From: Candidatus Eisenbacteria bacterium
Lineage (GTDB): Bacteria > Eisenbacteria > RBG-16-71-46
Assembly: GCA_013140805.1 (NCBI GenBank)
Contig: JABFRW010000125.1
Location: 1 to 35,131 of the forward strand
Length of the DNA: 35,131 bases
Direction: 5' to 3'
Below, in pieces: positions 1 through 7,938 of the stretch (position 1 is the stretch's first letter; each line of letters opens with the position of its first letter). Position numbers and translations under genes: made by a program. Under the pieces are notes generated by a model. It ran no database searches. It saw only the letters and a program-made list of their open reading frames with translations, and was not told the origin of the DNA.

Positions 1-690
1 GCCCATGCCGAGCCGTGTCATCTGCGGCACCCCGAGCACCTGCACGCTCGCGCCCGCCAGGTCGCGCGCGACGCGGGCGCGGCGCGCGAGCGCATCGGGC
101 GGCAGGGCGTCTCCGGGGGTGTTCGCCAGATCGCGCGCCAGACAGGTGCCCGAAGCGATCGCGTCGCCACGCGCCACCGCACGGCGCTGCCGGGCCGAGA
201 TCGGTTTCCAGCGTTCGAAGATCGTGATCCGCACCAGCGGCTTCGGTCCCGGCTCGGTCTTGAACGCGGTCAAGCGTTCATGCCCGAGGCGCGCGCCCTC
301 GACGGTCGCGGTCAGCGCGACGATCGGATCGAGCCCGCCGGCCGAGGCGCCGTGCGCAACGGTGGCGACCGTCCCGGCGCCCAGTTCGCGGGCGCGGCGT
401 GTGGCGGCCGCCATCGCGAGCCTCACGCGATGCGGGGTGAGTGCGGCGCGCGATCCGAGACCCACCACGATCACCCGACGAGTTCGCGGATGCCCCGGAT
501 GCAGAAGCGCGAGCTCGAGCCAGCGACCGGTGAAGTCGCCACTGTCGAGCAGTGCCGCGAGCGCCCCGCGCGTCGCGCGATCGACGGCTCGTGCGGCGCC
601 GCCGAGCGGTCCGCCCGCTTCCAGCACGCCGACCACCCATGCGCCGGCGCGTTGAGCGACCAGATCGCCGCGTCGCACTTCGAGCTTCAA
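1..690 (-). CDS. pepA: Leucyl aminopeptidase (peptidase family M17), N-terminal part, cut by window edge
   Basis: The minus strand reads open for 230 codons from a TTG at 690 to base 1, where the gene leaves the window. M17 enzymes are cytosolic hexameric two-metal aminopeptidases that remove N-terminal residues from peptides. The visible part is the N-terminal alpha/beta domain (about residues 1-170) followed by the start of the catalytic domain, with the family motif ARDLANTPGDALPP near residue 190 and a QMTRLGMG stretch at the edge. The metal-binding residues lie outside the window and cannot be checked. I chose the TTG because GGAGG lies 4 bases upstream; no ATG is suitably placed, and a GTG at codon 5 is the alternative. 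The gene diverges from the lipoprotein gene at 1002. Family assignment is secure; activity is inferred. Confidence 0.88.
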   Translation of the reverse strand, partial: MKLEVRRGDLVAQRAGAWVVGVLEAGGPLGGAARAVDRATRGALAALLDSGDFTGRWLELALLHPGHPRTRRVIVVGLGSRAALTPHRVRLAMAAATRRARELGAGTVATVAHGASAGGLDPIVALTATVEGARLGHERLTAFKTEPGPKPLVRITIFERWKPISARQRRAVARGDAIASGTCLARDLANTPGDALPPDALARRARVARDLAGASVQVLGVPQMTRLGMG

Positions 691-1001
691 GGAGCCTCCG
701 TTGACAGGTGCATGACGCGCGAGCCTACGCGGCTCGAGCGCGTGTCGCCACTTGCCCGACTCGCGCCCCGCTGGCATTGTTCCGCCATCGCGCGGCTCCC
801 CCGCGCCATGGCAGGGAAGCCGGCGGCTCTCCCGGCGTAGTTGCGTCGGATCGTTCCGCGCACGCGAGCGTGACGATCACAGCAATGGACTTGCAGCCGT
901 TGGCCGTGCACGTCGCACGGCGCGGCACCCGAATCTTCACGAACCCGGCCAGGATGGCCGGTCGCGCCACCGGCACGTTCCGGTGAAAGGAGCCCTTTCC
1001 C
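691..1001. other. Divergent intergenic region between pepA and the glycine-zipper lipoprotein
   Basis: This stretch holds no convincing gene. It must contain the promoters of two divergent genes. For pepA, a TAGGCT -10-like element lies on the minus strand at 727-722, about 32 bases before the TTG. For the lipoprotein the only clear signal is the AAAGGAG ribosome binding site just before 1002. Short open frames here are ordinary high-GC noise. Confidence 0.5.
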
Positions 1002-1790
1002 ATGCGTCGACTTTCTTCTCTCGCAGCATTGATCGCGCTGTCTGCCTCGCTCGCCGTCGGTTGTGGTCAGCAGGCCCAGCAGGCCGCGGACACTTCGAGC
1101 GCCGACAGCTTGCTGGCCTCGAACCCGATCGAATCACCGCCGCCGGGCGACATCACGCCGCAGACCGATTTCGAGCAGACGCCGGAATCGCAGACGCCCG
1201 TGAGCTCGACGCCGAGCAGCACCCGGCCGGTGTCCAAGCCCAAGCCCAGGCCGACCGAGCCGGCTCCCCGGTCGGAGCCCGGCGTCTCGATCGCGACCGG
1301 CACTCCGCTCAAGGTCGCGTTCACGGCCAAGCTCACGTCCGAGACTGCGGTGGCCGGAGATGCATGGAGCGGCACGTTGAGCGACCCGGTGACGCTCGGT
1401 GACAACGCGGCACTGCCGGCCGGTACGGTGGTGCACGGCGTGGTGGTCGGTGCCAAGCCGGCGCAGAAGGGTGATCGCGCGGTGCTGGTGCTGGCGATGA
1501 CCTCGCTCGAGGTGAATGGCCGCAGCTACGATGTGAGCGGTCACGCCGACAGCCTGATCGCGGGCTCGACGCGCGGACGCAACGTGGGCGCGGTGGCCGG
1601 CGGCGCGGCGGCGGGTGCGCTGATCGGCAAGGCGGTCGGCGGCAGCGGCAAGGGCGCTCTGATCGGCGGACTGATCGGCGGCGCGGCGGCGACCGGAGCG
1701 GTCGCGGCCTCGAAGGGCTACCAGGTCGAGGTGAAAGAGGGTGCTCAGGTCGTGTTCACCGTCACCCAGAGCGCCAGGATCAAGTTGTAG
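1002..1790 (+). CDS. Glycine-zipper lipoprotein of unknown function
   Basis: 262 residues. A lipoprotein signal peptide ends in LAVGC (Cys21), so the protein should be exported and lipid-anchored. A Ser/Thr/Pro-rich linker (about 22-95) follows, ending in a PKPKPRPTEPAP stretch that could span the periplasm or peptidoglycan. A compact beta-rich segment comes next (about 98-185, beginning TGTPLKVAFTAKLTSE, with an AGTVVHGVVVGAKPAQKGDR stretch). A long Gly/Ala glycine zipper runs from about 195 to 235, with GALIGKAVGG and GALIGGLIGGAAA repeats, the kind of motif that packs helices in membranes. The start is fixed by AAAGGAG 9 bases upstream, and a strong terminator follows the stop. Glycine zippers occur in many envelope lipoproteins, so a structural or membrane-associated role is the most that can be said. 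Confidence 0.8.
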   Translation: MRRLSSLAALIALSASLAVGCGQQAQQAADTSSADSLLASNPIESPPPGDITPQTDFEQTPESQTPVSSTPSSTRPVSKPKPRPTEPAPRSEPGVSIATGTPLKVAFTAKLTSETAVAGDAWSGTLSDPVTLGDNAALPAGTVVHGVVVGAKPAQKGDRAVLVLAMTSLEVNGRSYDVSGHADSLIAGSTRGRNVGAVAGGAAAGALIGKAVGGSGKGALIGGLIGGAAATGAVAASKGYQVEVKEGAQVVFTVTQSARIKL

Positions 1791-1812
1791 TTCGTACTCG
1801 ATCGAAGTCCCG

Positions 1813-1850
1813 AAGCGGGGCGGAGCGGCTCTCCGCCCCGCTTCTGCTTT
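1813..1850 (+). terminator. Intrinsic terminator after the glycine-zipper lipoprotein
   Basis: A perfect 13-bp stem (1813-1825 with 1831-1843) closes a 5-base loop CGGCT and is followed by CTGCTTTT. It lies 23 bases past the stop at 1790, which isolates this gene from the next one. Confidence 0.8.
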
Positions 1851-2069
1851 TCCGCTCCCTGGCATTCAGCGTTGAACCGCGCCGGACTGCGGCTACAACC
1901 CGTTGAACGATCGGGTACACCCGCGCCCCACATCGCCGCCCGCCGCTCGTTGCGGTACAACGAGTTACGGCATCGCGATGCGCGGCACGGGTGCTGCTCA
2001 TGCTGTGAGTGTCCCTGACCCCGCACTCTCGCATGGCCCGCTCGCGGGCTCCGATTGGAGGCACGCCTC

Positions 2070-3005
2070 ATGAAATCACACCGCATTCTCCTCGCGGCGC
2101 CATTGCTGCTCCTGATGCTCGCCGGCTGCAGCAAGAACAGCGATCCGACCGATCCGACTTCGAACAGCGGAACCTCGCAGGATCAGGTCGAACTCACCCA
2201 GCAGGTCACGACGCAGCCGGACTACGCCGAAGACGACGGCATCGCAACGTCCGAGGAGCAGGTCGAGGCATCGTTCGCGTTGTCGCTGGCCGCCGACCTC
2301 GACGTCACCGCGGGCTCTCACCCGGTGCGCTTCTGGCGAGTGATCCGCGACATCGATCGGCGCTTCGAGTTCGAGTTCTCGGACTTCGACTCGGCCGGCA
2401 ATCCGAACCGCGCGATCGTCACGGTTCACAAGCTGCTGCGCGGCAACTTCAACGTGCTCTACGCCGACAGCGTCGGGCCCGACAGCGTGGTGCGCAACTT
2501 GGTGCACAAGCCGCTCGAGGATCGCTGGGTGCGCAAGCTCGTGCTCCATCGCATGCGCCTTCCGAATCACGTGCGCTCGGTGTGGCGCATCGTCGGCACC
2601 AGTGGCGTTCAGGTGACTTCGAAGGACGCGACCACCGACATCGTGAGCCTGCGCGTTCAGCAGGGTGCGCTCGACACCACGATCACGAATCCGCTCGAGC
2701 TGTTCCGTCTGCGCCAGATCATCCAGCTCGACACCGGGGCCGATGTGACGCTGACCGTGACCACCACGCGAGCCGACGACATCGTGCTGCTCTACTCGCG
2801 GGCCGGCCGCGCTCGCTTCCACAACAACGGCGACCTCACGTACTCGGGCACCTGGCGCACCGCGAGCTTCGCGGGTCTACGTCACGCCGGCATCAATGCG
2901 CTCTCGCATGCGACGCTGTTCGACCCGGCCGCTGCGTATGATTCGCAGGCGTGGATCCTGCCGTACCTGGTGCGCCCGAACGATCCGGGCGACTTCGTCG
3001 AGTAA
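2070..3005 (+). CDS. Predicted lipoprotein, unknown function
   Basis: 311 residues from ATG 2070. This start is preferred over an in-frame TTG at 2055 because GGAGG sits 8 bases upstream. The signal peptide ends in LMLAGC (Cys20), so it should be an exported, lipid-anchored protein. An acidic, low-complexity linker (SKNSDPTDPTS, then Gln/Glu/Asp-rich) leads into a mostly beta-rich body from about residue 70 to the end. That body has Arg-rich strands (RFWRVIRDIDRRFEFEFSDF), a TLTVTTTRADDIVLLYSR stretch and a final YSGTWRTASF element. I recognise no catalytic motif or named domain. It may be monocistronic: a terminator lies between it and the preceding gene, and the NYN gene converges on it from the other side. 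Being a gene is secure; function is unknown. Confidence 0.75.
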   Translation: MKSHRILLAAPLLLLMLAGCSKNSDPTDPTSNSGTSQDQVELTQQVTTQPDYAEDDGIATSEEQVEASFALSLAADLDVTAGSHPVRFWRVIRDIDRRFEFEFSDFDSAGNPNRAIVTVHKLLRGNFNVLYADSVGPDSVVRNLVHKPLEDRWVRKLVLHRMRLPNHVRSVWRIVGTSGVQVTSKDATTDIVSLRVQQGALDTTITNPLELFRLRQIIQLDTGADVTLTVTTTRADDIVLLYSRAGRARFHNNGDLTYSGTWRTASFAGLRHAGINALSHATLFDPAAAYDSQAWILPYLVRPNDPGDFVE

Positions 3006-3011
3006 CGAGCG

Positions 3012-3026
3012 CCGGCCTCACGCCGG
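3012..3026. terminator. Short hairpin between convergent genes
   Basis: CCGGC and GCCGG pair around a 5-base loop between the stop at 3005 and the convergent NYN gene's stop at 3058. There is no T-run on either strand, so it is at best a weak terminator. Confidence 0.3.
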
Positions 3027-3057
3027 AGGATTCGAAGCGGGCGGCGGCGCAACCGGG

Positions 3058-3582
3058 CTAGTGCGGTCCGGCGCCGCGGTCTTCGTCTTCGGCGGGCGAC
3101 TGCTTCGCGCGTTCAAACAACGTGCGCCACTCCTCGAGTTCCTTCTTCGACAGCGTCTCGGGCTTCTCGTTTGCGGCCGCACGCTTGGGTTCCAGCACGC
3201 TCGCCATGAACAGATCCGCGAGCGAGACGTTGGCGCCCATCGCGCGTGCGTGGCGTGCGATCTCGAGATCCGCGGTCACAACGGTCACGCGCTCGCGGCG
3301 CTCGACCTGGTCCTCGACGATCGTCCGGATCAGATCGTCGGCCTTCTCGCCGGACTTGGAGTAGCGCACCGAGAGCCGCCCGCTCACGCTCTCGGTCGAG
3401 CCCTTGCCGGCGCCGTCGAACACCACGATGAAGCGCGCCTCGCCGACCCCGAACGTCCAGGACAGCAGGTTCAGCAGCTTGTGGCGCGATTGCTCGAGCG
3501 TGCGGCCCTCGATCGGTCGCAGCTCGGGCGAACGCAAGATGAGGTTGTAGCCATCGATGATGATGAGATGGTCTTCGGACAT
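3058..3582 (-). CDS. NYN-domain RNA-binding protein / putative nuclease, YacP-like
   Basis: 174 residues. It opens with the PIN/NYN-fold signature HLIIIDGYNLI and continues with RFIVVFDGAGKG and a KADDLIRTIVEDQ stretch, then VTVVTADLEIARHARAMGA. Together these supply the conserved acidic residues of the YacP family. YacP (Rae1 in Bacillus) is a ribosome-associated endoribonuclease; other NYN proteins process RNA. The last 40 residues are charged and helical, probably an RNA- or ribosome-contacting tail. The ATG at 3582 is chosen because the DGYN strand begins only eight residues later, as in the family; there is no strong Shine-Dalgarno sequence. The gene lies 56 bases downstream of the propeller lipoprotein on the same strand and could be cotranscribed. 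Fold is secure; target is unknown. Confidence 0.85.
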   Translation of the reverse strand: MSEDHLIIIDGYNLILRSPELRPIEGRTLEQSRHKLLNLLSWTFGVGEARFIVVFDGAGKGSTESVSGRLSVRYSKSGEKADDLIRTIVEDQVERRERVTVVTADLEIARHARAMGANVSLADLFMASVLEPKRAAANEKPETLSKKELEEWRTLFERAKQSPAEDEDRGAGPH

Positions 3583-3638
3583 GGCGTTCAGTGTAGCGGA
3601 ACGAGCCCGGCGTTCGCCCCCGTCCCGCGACCTGCCGC

Positions 3639-4952
3639 TTAGAACGCGCGGCCGCCCGATGCGGTGTGGATGATCACGCCGCCTTCGCCCACCGCCCAGC
3701 CGCGCAGCGCATCGACGAACCACACGTCGTTGAGCTGCGAGGTGGTGCGTGAGACCTGCGGGAACCAGTTCTGCCCGCCGTCTTCGGTGCGCAACACGAT
3801 GCCGCCCGAGTTGAAGCCGACCGCGTAGCCGATCAGCGAAGTCGGGAAGTGGAGGCCCTCGATCAGGTTCGATGCGCCGACATTGGGTCCGAGCTCCCAG
3901 CTGTCGGGCCCCGTGACCGTGGTGCGCGTGGTCACGCCGCCGAAGCCGGCCGCGTAGGCCATGAACGGGCCCAGCGTCGACACTCCGTTGAGCGCAGAAG
4001 AGGTCACGAACGGCGAGAGGACGTCCCAGCTGTCGCCGCGATCGGTCGTGAAGGCGATCAAGCCGCCGTTGCCGACCGCCCAGCCGGTCGAGTCGGAGCC
4101 GAACGACACCGCGTTGAGTGCGAAAGCGGTCGGCAGATTCGTCTCGTCCCACGTCACGCCGCGGTCGGTGGTGCGAATCAGGGTGCCGTTGGCGCCGACC
4201 GCGAATCCGCGCGTCGCGCTCACGAACACGACGTCGAGCAGATTCTCGCCGGGATTCGCGCTCATCACGCGGGTCCAGTTGTCGCCACCGTCGACGCTCT
4301 TGAGCACCGTGCTGCCGCTACCGACGGCCCAGCCCTCGAGATCGGAGGTGAACCACACGCCCTGCAGGCTGAACGAAGTGCCGGTCGCCGAGGCATTCAC
4401 CCAGTCGGCGCCCGCGTTGGTGGTGCGCATGATGCGGCCGCCGTCGCCGACCGCCCAGCCGAGCTGACCGTCCTGGCGGAAGTAGACGCCGTTCAGGTTC
4501 GAGCCACTGGAGGGATTCGGCTGCAGCACCCAACCGGTATCCGGGTAGACGAACACCACCGCGGTATCGCGCTGCGAATTCGATTCGACGAACAGACGAG
4601 CCACCCCTTCGGCTTCGGCGTGGACGCGGCCAGTCGCGTTCACGGTGAAGACGCTCGGGTTCTCGCTCTCCCAGCTGAAGTTCACGTCGTTGACCAGTAC
4701 GCCAAGCGTGTCGTAGGCGAGCGCGACGAACGAGCGGTCGGTGCCGACCCTGAGCGTGTCGGACTCGGGCGCCACGACGACGCTCGAGAGCGGAACGATC
4801 ACGATCGGTGGCGTCGGCGAGCTCGAGTCGCAGCCGGTGACGGTGCACGCGAAGACCACGGCAGCCCCGAGGGCGGCCAGGGGTTCGAAAGCTCGGGTGA
4901 AGGCGAAGTACACGTGTTTCATGGGGCCATCCAGGGTCGTCGTGGGTGGCAT
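3639..4952 (-). CDS. Lipoprotein with an Ig-like domain and a Ycf48-like beta-propeller
   Basis: 437 residues from ATG 4952. GGGGGAG lies 6 bases upstream of this ATG; a second in-frame ATG at 4922 would give a shorter signal peptide. A lipobox TVTGC (Cys41 from the first ATG) is followed by a bacterial Ig-like (Big2-type) domain at about residues 55-140. Six to seven BNR/Ycf48-type repeats then run to the end, each with a GWAVG(D/S/N)GG core and an RTTDRGVTW or KSVDGGDNW turn. Ycf48/HCF136 helps assemble photosystem II, but in non-phototrophs this repeat family is a generic extracellular propeller; nothing here suggests photosynthesis. It should sit on the cell surface or in the periplasm. 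The ligand is unknown. Confidence 0.82.
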   Translation of the reverse strand: MPPTTTLDGPMKHVYFAFTRAFEPLAALGAAVVFACTVTGCDSSSPTPPIVIVPLSSVVVAPESDTLRVGTDRSFVALAYDTLGVLVNDVNFSWESENPSVFTVNATGRVHAEAEGVARLFVESNSQRDTAVVFVYPDTGWVLQPNPSSGSNLNGVYFRQDGQLGWAVGDGGRIMRTTNAGADWVNASATGTSFSLQGVWFTSDLEGWAVGSGSTVLKSVDGGDNWTRVMSANPGENLLDVVFVSATRGFAVGANGTLIRTTDRGVTWDETNLPTAFALNAVSFGSDSTGWAVGNGGLIAFTTDRGDSWDVLSPFVTSSALNGVSTLGPFMAYAAGFGGVTTRTTVTGPDSWELGPNVGASNLIEGLHFPTSLIGYAVGFNSGGIVLRTEDGGQNWFPQVSRTTSQLNDVWFVDALRGWAVGEGGVIIHTASGGRAF

Positions 4953-5209
4953 CGACCGCTCCCCCGGTGGGCAGCGGCTGCTGGCGGGCGGCTCAAGGTG
5001 CAAGTGCGGGGCCACCGGGCGCCGGCGGAACCGGGCTTGAAACGTCGTGAGTTAGCGGATCGGCCGAGCGGCAGTGCCGGCTCGGGACTGCACGGCGAGC
5101 CTGGATCTGGCCTGCGATTACCCGCACACGCCCGCCGGCGCTTGAGTGGCCGGGCGGTGCCGCCTAGTCTGCCGGGCTCGGCTACTGAGCACTCCCCTCG
5201 GAGGCACGC
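4953..5209. other. Divergent intergenic region upstream of the ABC transporter
   Basis: No gene is seen here. It separates the propeller lipoprotein (minus) from the ABC ATPase gene (plus) and carries the ribosome binding sites of both. A candidate plus-strand promoter lies at 5142-5170. Confidence 0.5.
5142..5170 (+). promoter_or_regulatory. Candidate sigma70-type promoter for the ABC operon
   Basis: TTGAGT (5142-5147) and TAGTCT (5165-5170) are separated by exactly 17 bases, about 40 bases before the ATG at 5210. The -10 matches a TAGNCT pattern seen before several other genes here. It was found by eye and is untested. Confidence 0.35.
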
Positions 5210-6163
5210 ATGCTCTCAGTTCGTGAGGTCACCAAGCGCTACGACGGCCGTGCGGTCGTGAACAGTGTCACGTTCGACGTCCAGATCGGCGAGGTCTTCG
5301 CCCTGCTGGGGCCGAATGGCGCCGGCAAGACCACCCTGATCCGCATGATCACCGACATCCTGCGCCCCGACCAGGGCACCATCACGCTCTCGGGCGTCCC
5401 GGTCCCCGATCTGCCGCAGGGCAGCATCGCCTATCTGCCCGAAGAGCGCGGCCTCTACCGCCGCTCGAAGGTGGTCGAAACGCTGGCGTATTTCGGAGCG
5501 CTCAAGGGACTCGATGCCGCGGCCGCGCGCGCGGCCGCGCTCAAGCTGCTCGAACGCGTCGAGCTGCGCGACTGGGCGGAGAAGCAGGTCCAGGCACTCT
5601 CGAAAGGCATGCAGCAGAAAGTACAGCTGTGCTGCGCCCTGATCGGAAATCCCAGGCTGCTGATCCTCGACGAACCGTTCAGCGGACTCGATCCCGTCAA
5701 CGTGCAGTTGTTCGAGGAAATCCTGCGCGAGCTGCGCGGATCCGGCGCGACGGTGCTGCTCTCGACCCACCAGATGAACAAGGTCGAGCAGGTGTGCGAC
5801 CGGGCACTGATGCTCAACCGCGGTCACATGGTGCTCTACGGGCGCGTCGCGGACCTGCGCCGGCAGCACGCGGATCACGCGGTGACGGTGCGGACCGAGT
5901 CGCGACTCGAGACCGTCCCCGGCGTGCGAACGATCGAGTCGGCGAACGGCGACTACAAGCTGACGCTCGAGCCCGCCACGAAGCCTGAAGCGGTGCTGCG
6001 GGCGTTGATCGATCAGGGCGTATCGATCGAGTCGTTCGCGCTCGCGACCCTGCCGCTCGAGGACATTTTCGTGAAGGTGGTGCGCGAAGGACTCGGCATG
6101 GACCGCGGCGTGAGCGGACCTCCGACCGTCGATGAACACGTCACGGTGGGAGGTGCGCGATGA
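5210..6163 (+). CDS. ABC transporter ATP-binding protein, NatA-like
   Basis: 317 residues. All motifs of an ABC ATPase are present: Walker A GPNGAGKTT (34-42), signature LSKGMQQK (130-137), Walker B LLILDEPFSGLD (Asp154, Glu155) and the H-loop STHQM. The C-terminal ~90 residues form the DUF4162-type tail typical of NatA/YhaQ exporters, ending ATLPLEDIFVKVVREG. It should power the permease encoded next, whose ATG overlaps this stop by 4 bases. The start ATG has GGAGG 5 bases upstream. NatAB-type pumps export Na+, antibiotics or peptides; the substrate cannot be read from sequence. Its only neighbour of note is NAD synthetase, beyond a terminator, so context does not help. Confidence 0.93.
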   Translation: MLSVREVTKRYDGRAVVNSVTFDVQIGEVFALLGPNGAGKTTLIRMITDILRPDQGTITLSGVPVPDLPQGSIAYLPEERGLYRRSKVVETLAYFGALKGLDAAAARAAALKLLERVELRDWAEKQVQALSKGMQQKVQLCCALIGNPRLLILDEPFSGLDPVNVQLFEEILRELRGSGATVLLSTHQMNKVEQVCDRALMLNRGHMVLYGRVADLRRQHADHAVTVRTESRLETVPGVRTIESANGDYKLTLEPATKPEAVLRALIDQGVSIESFALATLPLEDIFVKVVREGLGMDRGVSGPPTVDEHVTVGGAR

Positions 6164-7467
6164 AGCTCGATTGGAAGCGTGTGAAGACCGTCGCACGACG
6201 CGAGTTCCTGACCACGATCAAGCGACGGGCCTTCCTGTTCATGCTGATCGCGACTCCCGCGTTCTACGCGCTGATCATGATGGGAAGCTCGGGGGTCGCG
6301 ATCTCCGAGAGCCGCAAGGCGATCCGGGAGTTCAAGGCCCTCGGCGTGGTGGATTCGTCGGGCCGGCTCGCGGGTTCGGAACGCAGCATCAAGTCGGCGC
6401 TGTCGCCCGAGGATCTGCCGGCGAGCCGCAGCGGCACCCGCTCCGCTCCCGCTCCGGTCATGCCATCCGACACCGAAGTGCGGTTCTACGCCACGCAGGC
6501 CGAGGGCGAGGCCGCGCTGCGGTCCAAGGACATTTCCCAGTTGATGGTGGTGCCGTCCGACTATCTCGAGAACGGTGGCCTGCGCCGCTACGCGACCAGC
6601 AATTCGCCGTTCACGACTTCGGTCGGCCGGTCGGTGGGCCGCTGGCTCTCGGCCAGTCTGATCCGCGGGCAGGTCGACTCGACGCTGGCGGCTCGCGCCG
6701 CGCGCCCCATGGAGCGCGAGCAGTACCTCACGCTCGATCGTGACGGCCGCTTCGTGATCGAGGACGAGCGCCGGGAGCTCCTGAACGTGTTCATGCCGAT
6801 GGCGTTCGCGATGCTGCTCGGCATGTGCGTGATCATCGGCGGGCAGTACCTGCTTCAGGGCGTCAGCGAGGAGAAGGAGTCCCGCATCCTCGAATCGTTG
6901 TTGTGCTCGGTGAGCCCCGACGAGCTGATCGTCGGCAAGCTGCTCGGGCTCGGCTCAGTCGGCCTGATGGTGGTGACGATCTGGGCGAGCGCCGGGCTCG
7001 CGTTCGCCGCACCGATGCTCGCGGCCGCGAAATTCTCGTTGCCGCCGTGGCTGCTCGGGGTGGCGATCGCCTACTTCATCGCCGGCTATCTGTTCTTCGG
7101 CAGCCTCATGATCGGGATCGGCGCGATCACGAACAATATGCGTGAGGCGCAGCAGTTCTCGGTCTGGATCTCGTTCGCGAACTTCGCCCCCATGATCGTG
7201 CTGTGGGCGATCCTTTCACGTCCCGACGGGCCGCTCGCGATGACGCTCTCGATGCTTCCACCCACCGCGGCCACCACCATGATGATGCGGCTCACCGCTC
7301 CCGGCGCCTCGGTGCCGTGGTGGCAGATTGCGATCTCGCTCACGCTGCTCGCCAGCTCCGCGTGGCTGGCGCTCCGCATGTCCTCGCGCCTCTTCCGGGT
7401 CGGGATGCTGCTCTACGGCAAGACCCCGACGCTGCCCGAAATCATGCGCTGGGTGCGGCAGGGCTGA
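6160..7467 (+). CDS. ABC-2 type permease, NatB-like
   Basis: 435 residues. One transmembrane helix lies near residues 25-45, just after the amphipathic motif RREFLTTIKRRAF. A large extracytoplasmic region follows (about 50-200), with a YATSNSPFTTSVGR stretch, and then a cluster of five helices from about 205 to 405. The sequence QGVSEEKESRILESLLCSVSP just after the second helix is the hallmark of the ABC2_membrane_3/NatB family. It forms the membrane channel of the exporter driven by the ATPase encoded immediately upstream (ATGA overlap, translational coupling). The gene ends at 7467 and the next clear terminator is nearly 400 bases further on. Family certain, substrate unknown. Confidence 0.92.
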   Translation: MKLDWKRVKTVARREFLTTIKRRAFLFMLIATPAFYALIMMGSSGVAISESRKAIREFKALGVVDSSGRLAGSERSIKSALSPEDLPASRSGTRSAPAPVMPSDTEVRFYATQAEGEAALRSKDISQLMVVPSDYLENGGLRRYATSNSPFTTSVGRSVGRWLSASLIRGQVDSTLAARAARPMEREQYLTLDRDGRFVIEDERRELLNVFMPMAFAMLLGMCVIIGGQYLLQGVSEEKESRILESLLCSVSPDELIVGKLLGLGSVGLMVVTIWASAGLAFAAPMLAAAKFSLPPWLLGVAIAYFIAGYLFFGSLMIGIGAITNNMREAQQFSVWISFANFAPMIVLWAILSRPDGPLAMTLSMLPPTAATTMMMRLTAPGASVPWWQIAISLTLLASSAWLALRMSSRLFRVGMLLYGKTPTLPEIMRWVRQG

Positions 7468-7882
7468 GACCGCCGGCAAAACTCGGGTCGGAGGCGGGGT
7501 GGTGGCGAATCTGCCGCTCGGGTGTCGCATTTCGCCCAATCTGGGTGCACCCTGCCACCCGCCGCGCCGCCAAAAAAAGGCTTGAAGCCACCCGAGGTGA
7601 GTGCCGACAATCATTTGCGTGGCTGGTGGCCTGCGATTACCCATTCGGAACGGGAGTTGCAAGTTACCAGCCTGGCTCTGGGGCGAGACCCCTGGCCGCA
7701 CTCTCCAGGAGCCCGCAGGCGTCGCGTAAAGGCATGGGTCCGTGAGACCCCCGACGCGAAAGCGGGTCGGAAACCAAAGGTCGAGCACCAAGCGCACGAC
7801 ACCCAGGAATCCCTCTTGAAGGGGTGGACGTCCTCGTCCATCCGCAACGGGACCGCCCGGCCAGTGGCCGGGCGTTTCGTTT
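7468..7882 (+). ncRNA. Structured non-coding stretch, possible small RNA or long 3' UTR
   Basis: About 415 bases with no credible gene but many nested inverted repeats, ending in a strong intrinsic terminator. Pairings visible by eye are GGCGAA with TTCGCC (7505/7532), GCCACC with GGTGGC (7582/7623), GCCTGCG with CGCAGGC (about 7629/7714), GCGTCG with CGACGC (about 7718/7753) enclosing a GGGTC-CGTGA-GACCC hairpin, and a GAAA-tetraloop hairpin at about 7760. A run of seven A's at 7573 is preceded by GCCGCGCCGCC. I looked for the conserved cores of RNase P, tmRNA, SRP and 6S RNA and found none, so the identity is open. It could be an unrecognised RNA gene, or simply the 3' end of the ABC operon transcript. 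Confidence 0.35.
7854..7882 (+). terminator. Intrinsic terminator upstream of nadE
   Basis: A perfect 9-bp stem CGCCCGGCC / GGCCGGGCG with loop AGT is followed by TTTCGTTT. It ends plus-strand transcription 57 bases before nadE, so nadE needs its own promoter. Confidence 0.75.
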
Positions 7883-7900
7883 CCGGGCGGCGGCTCCGGG

Positions 7901-7929
7901 TTGCACGGCCTGAGCGCCCGCCGCAATAT
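7901..7929 (+). promoter_or_regulatory. Candidate nadE promoter giving a near-leaderless transcript
   Basis: TTGCAC (7901-7906) and CAATAT (7924-7929) are 17 bases apart, and the ATG begins 10 bases after the -10. The upstream terminator requires a promoter in this short gap, and no Shine-Dalgarno sequence precedes the ATG. Each element matches consensus at only 3 of 6 positions. Confidence 0.3.
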
Positions 7930-7938
7930 CCGCGCCCC

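Noticed and set aside
7468-7882. RNase P RNA, tmRNA, SRP RNA, 6S RNA or NAD riboswitch before nadE
   Set aside because: I looked for the conserved cores (for example GAGGAAAGUCC, the ALAA tag codons, the GGAAGG SRP loop) and found none on either strand. The terminator before nadE also argues against a cis-acting nadE leader in the simple sense. Kept only as an unnamed structured region.
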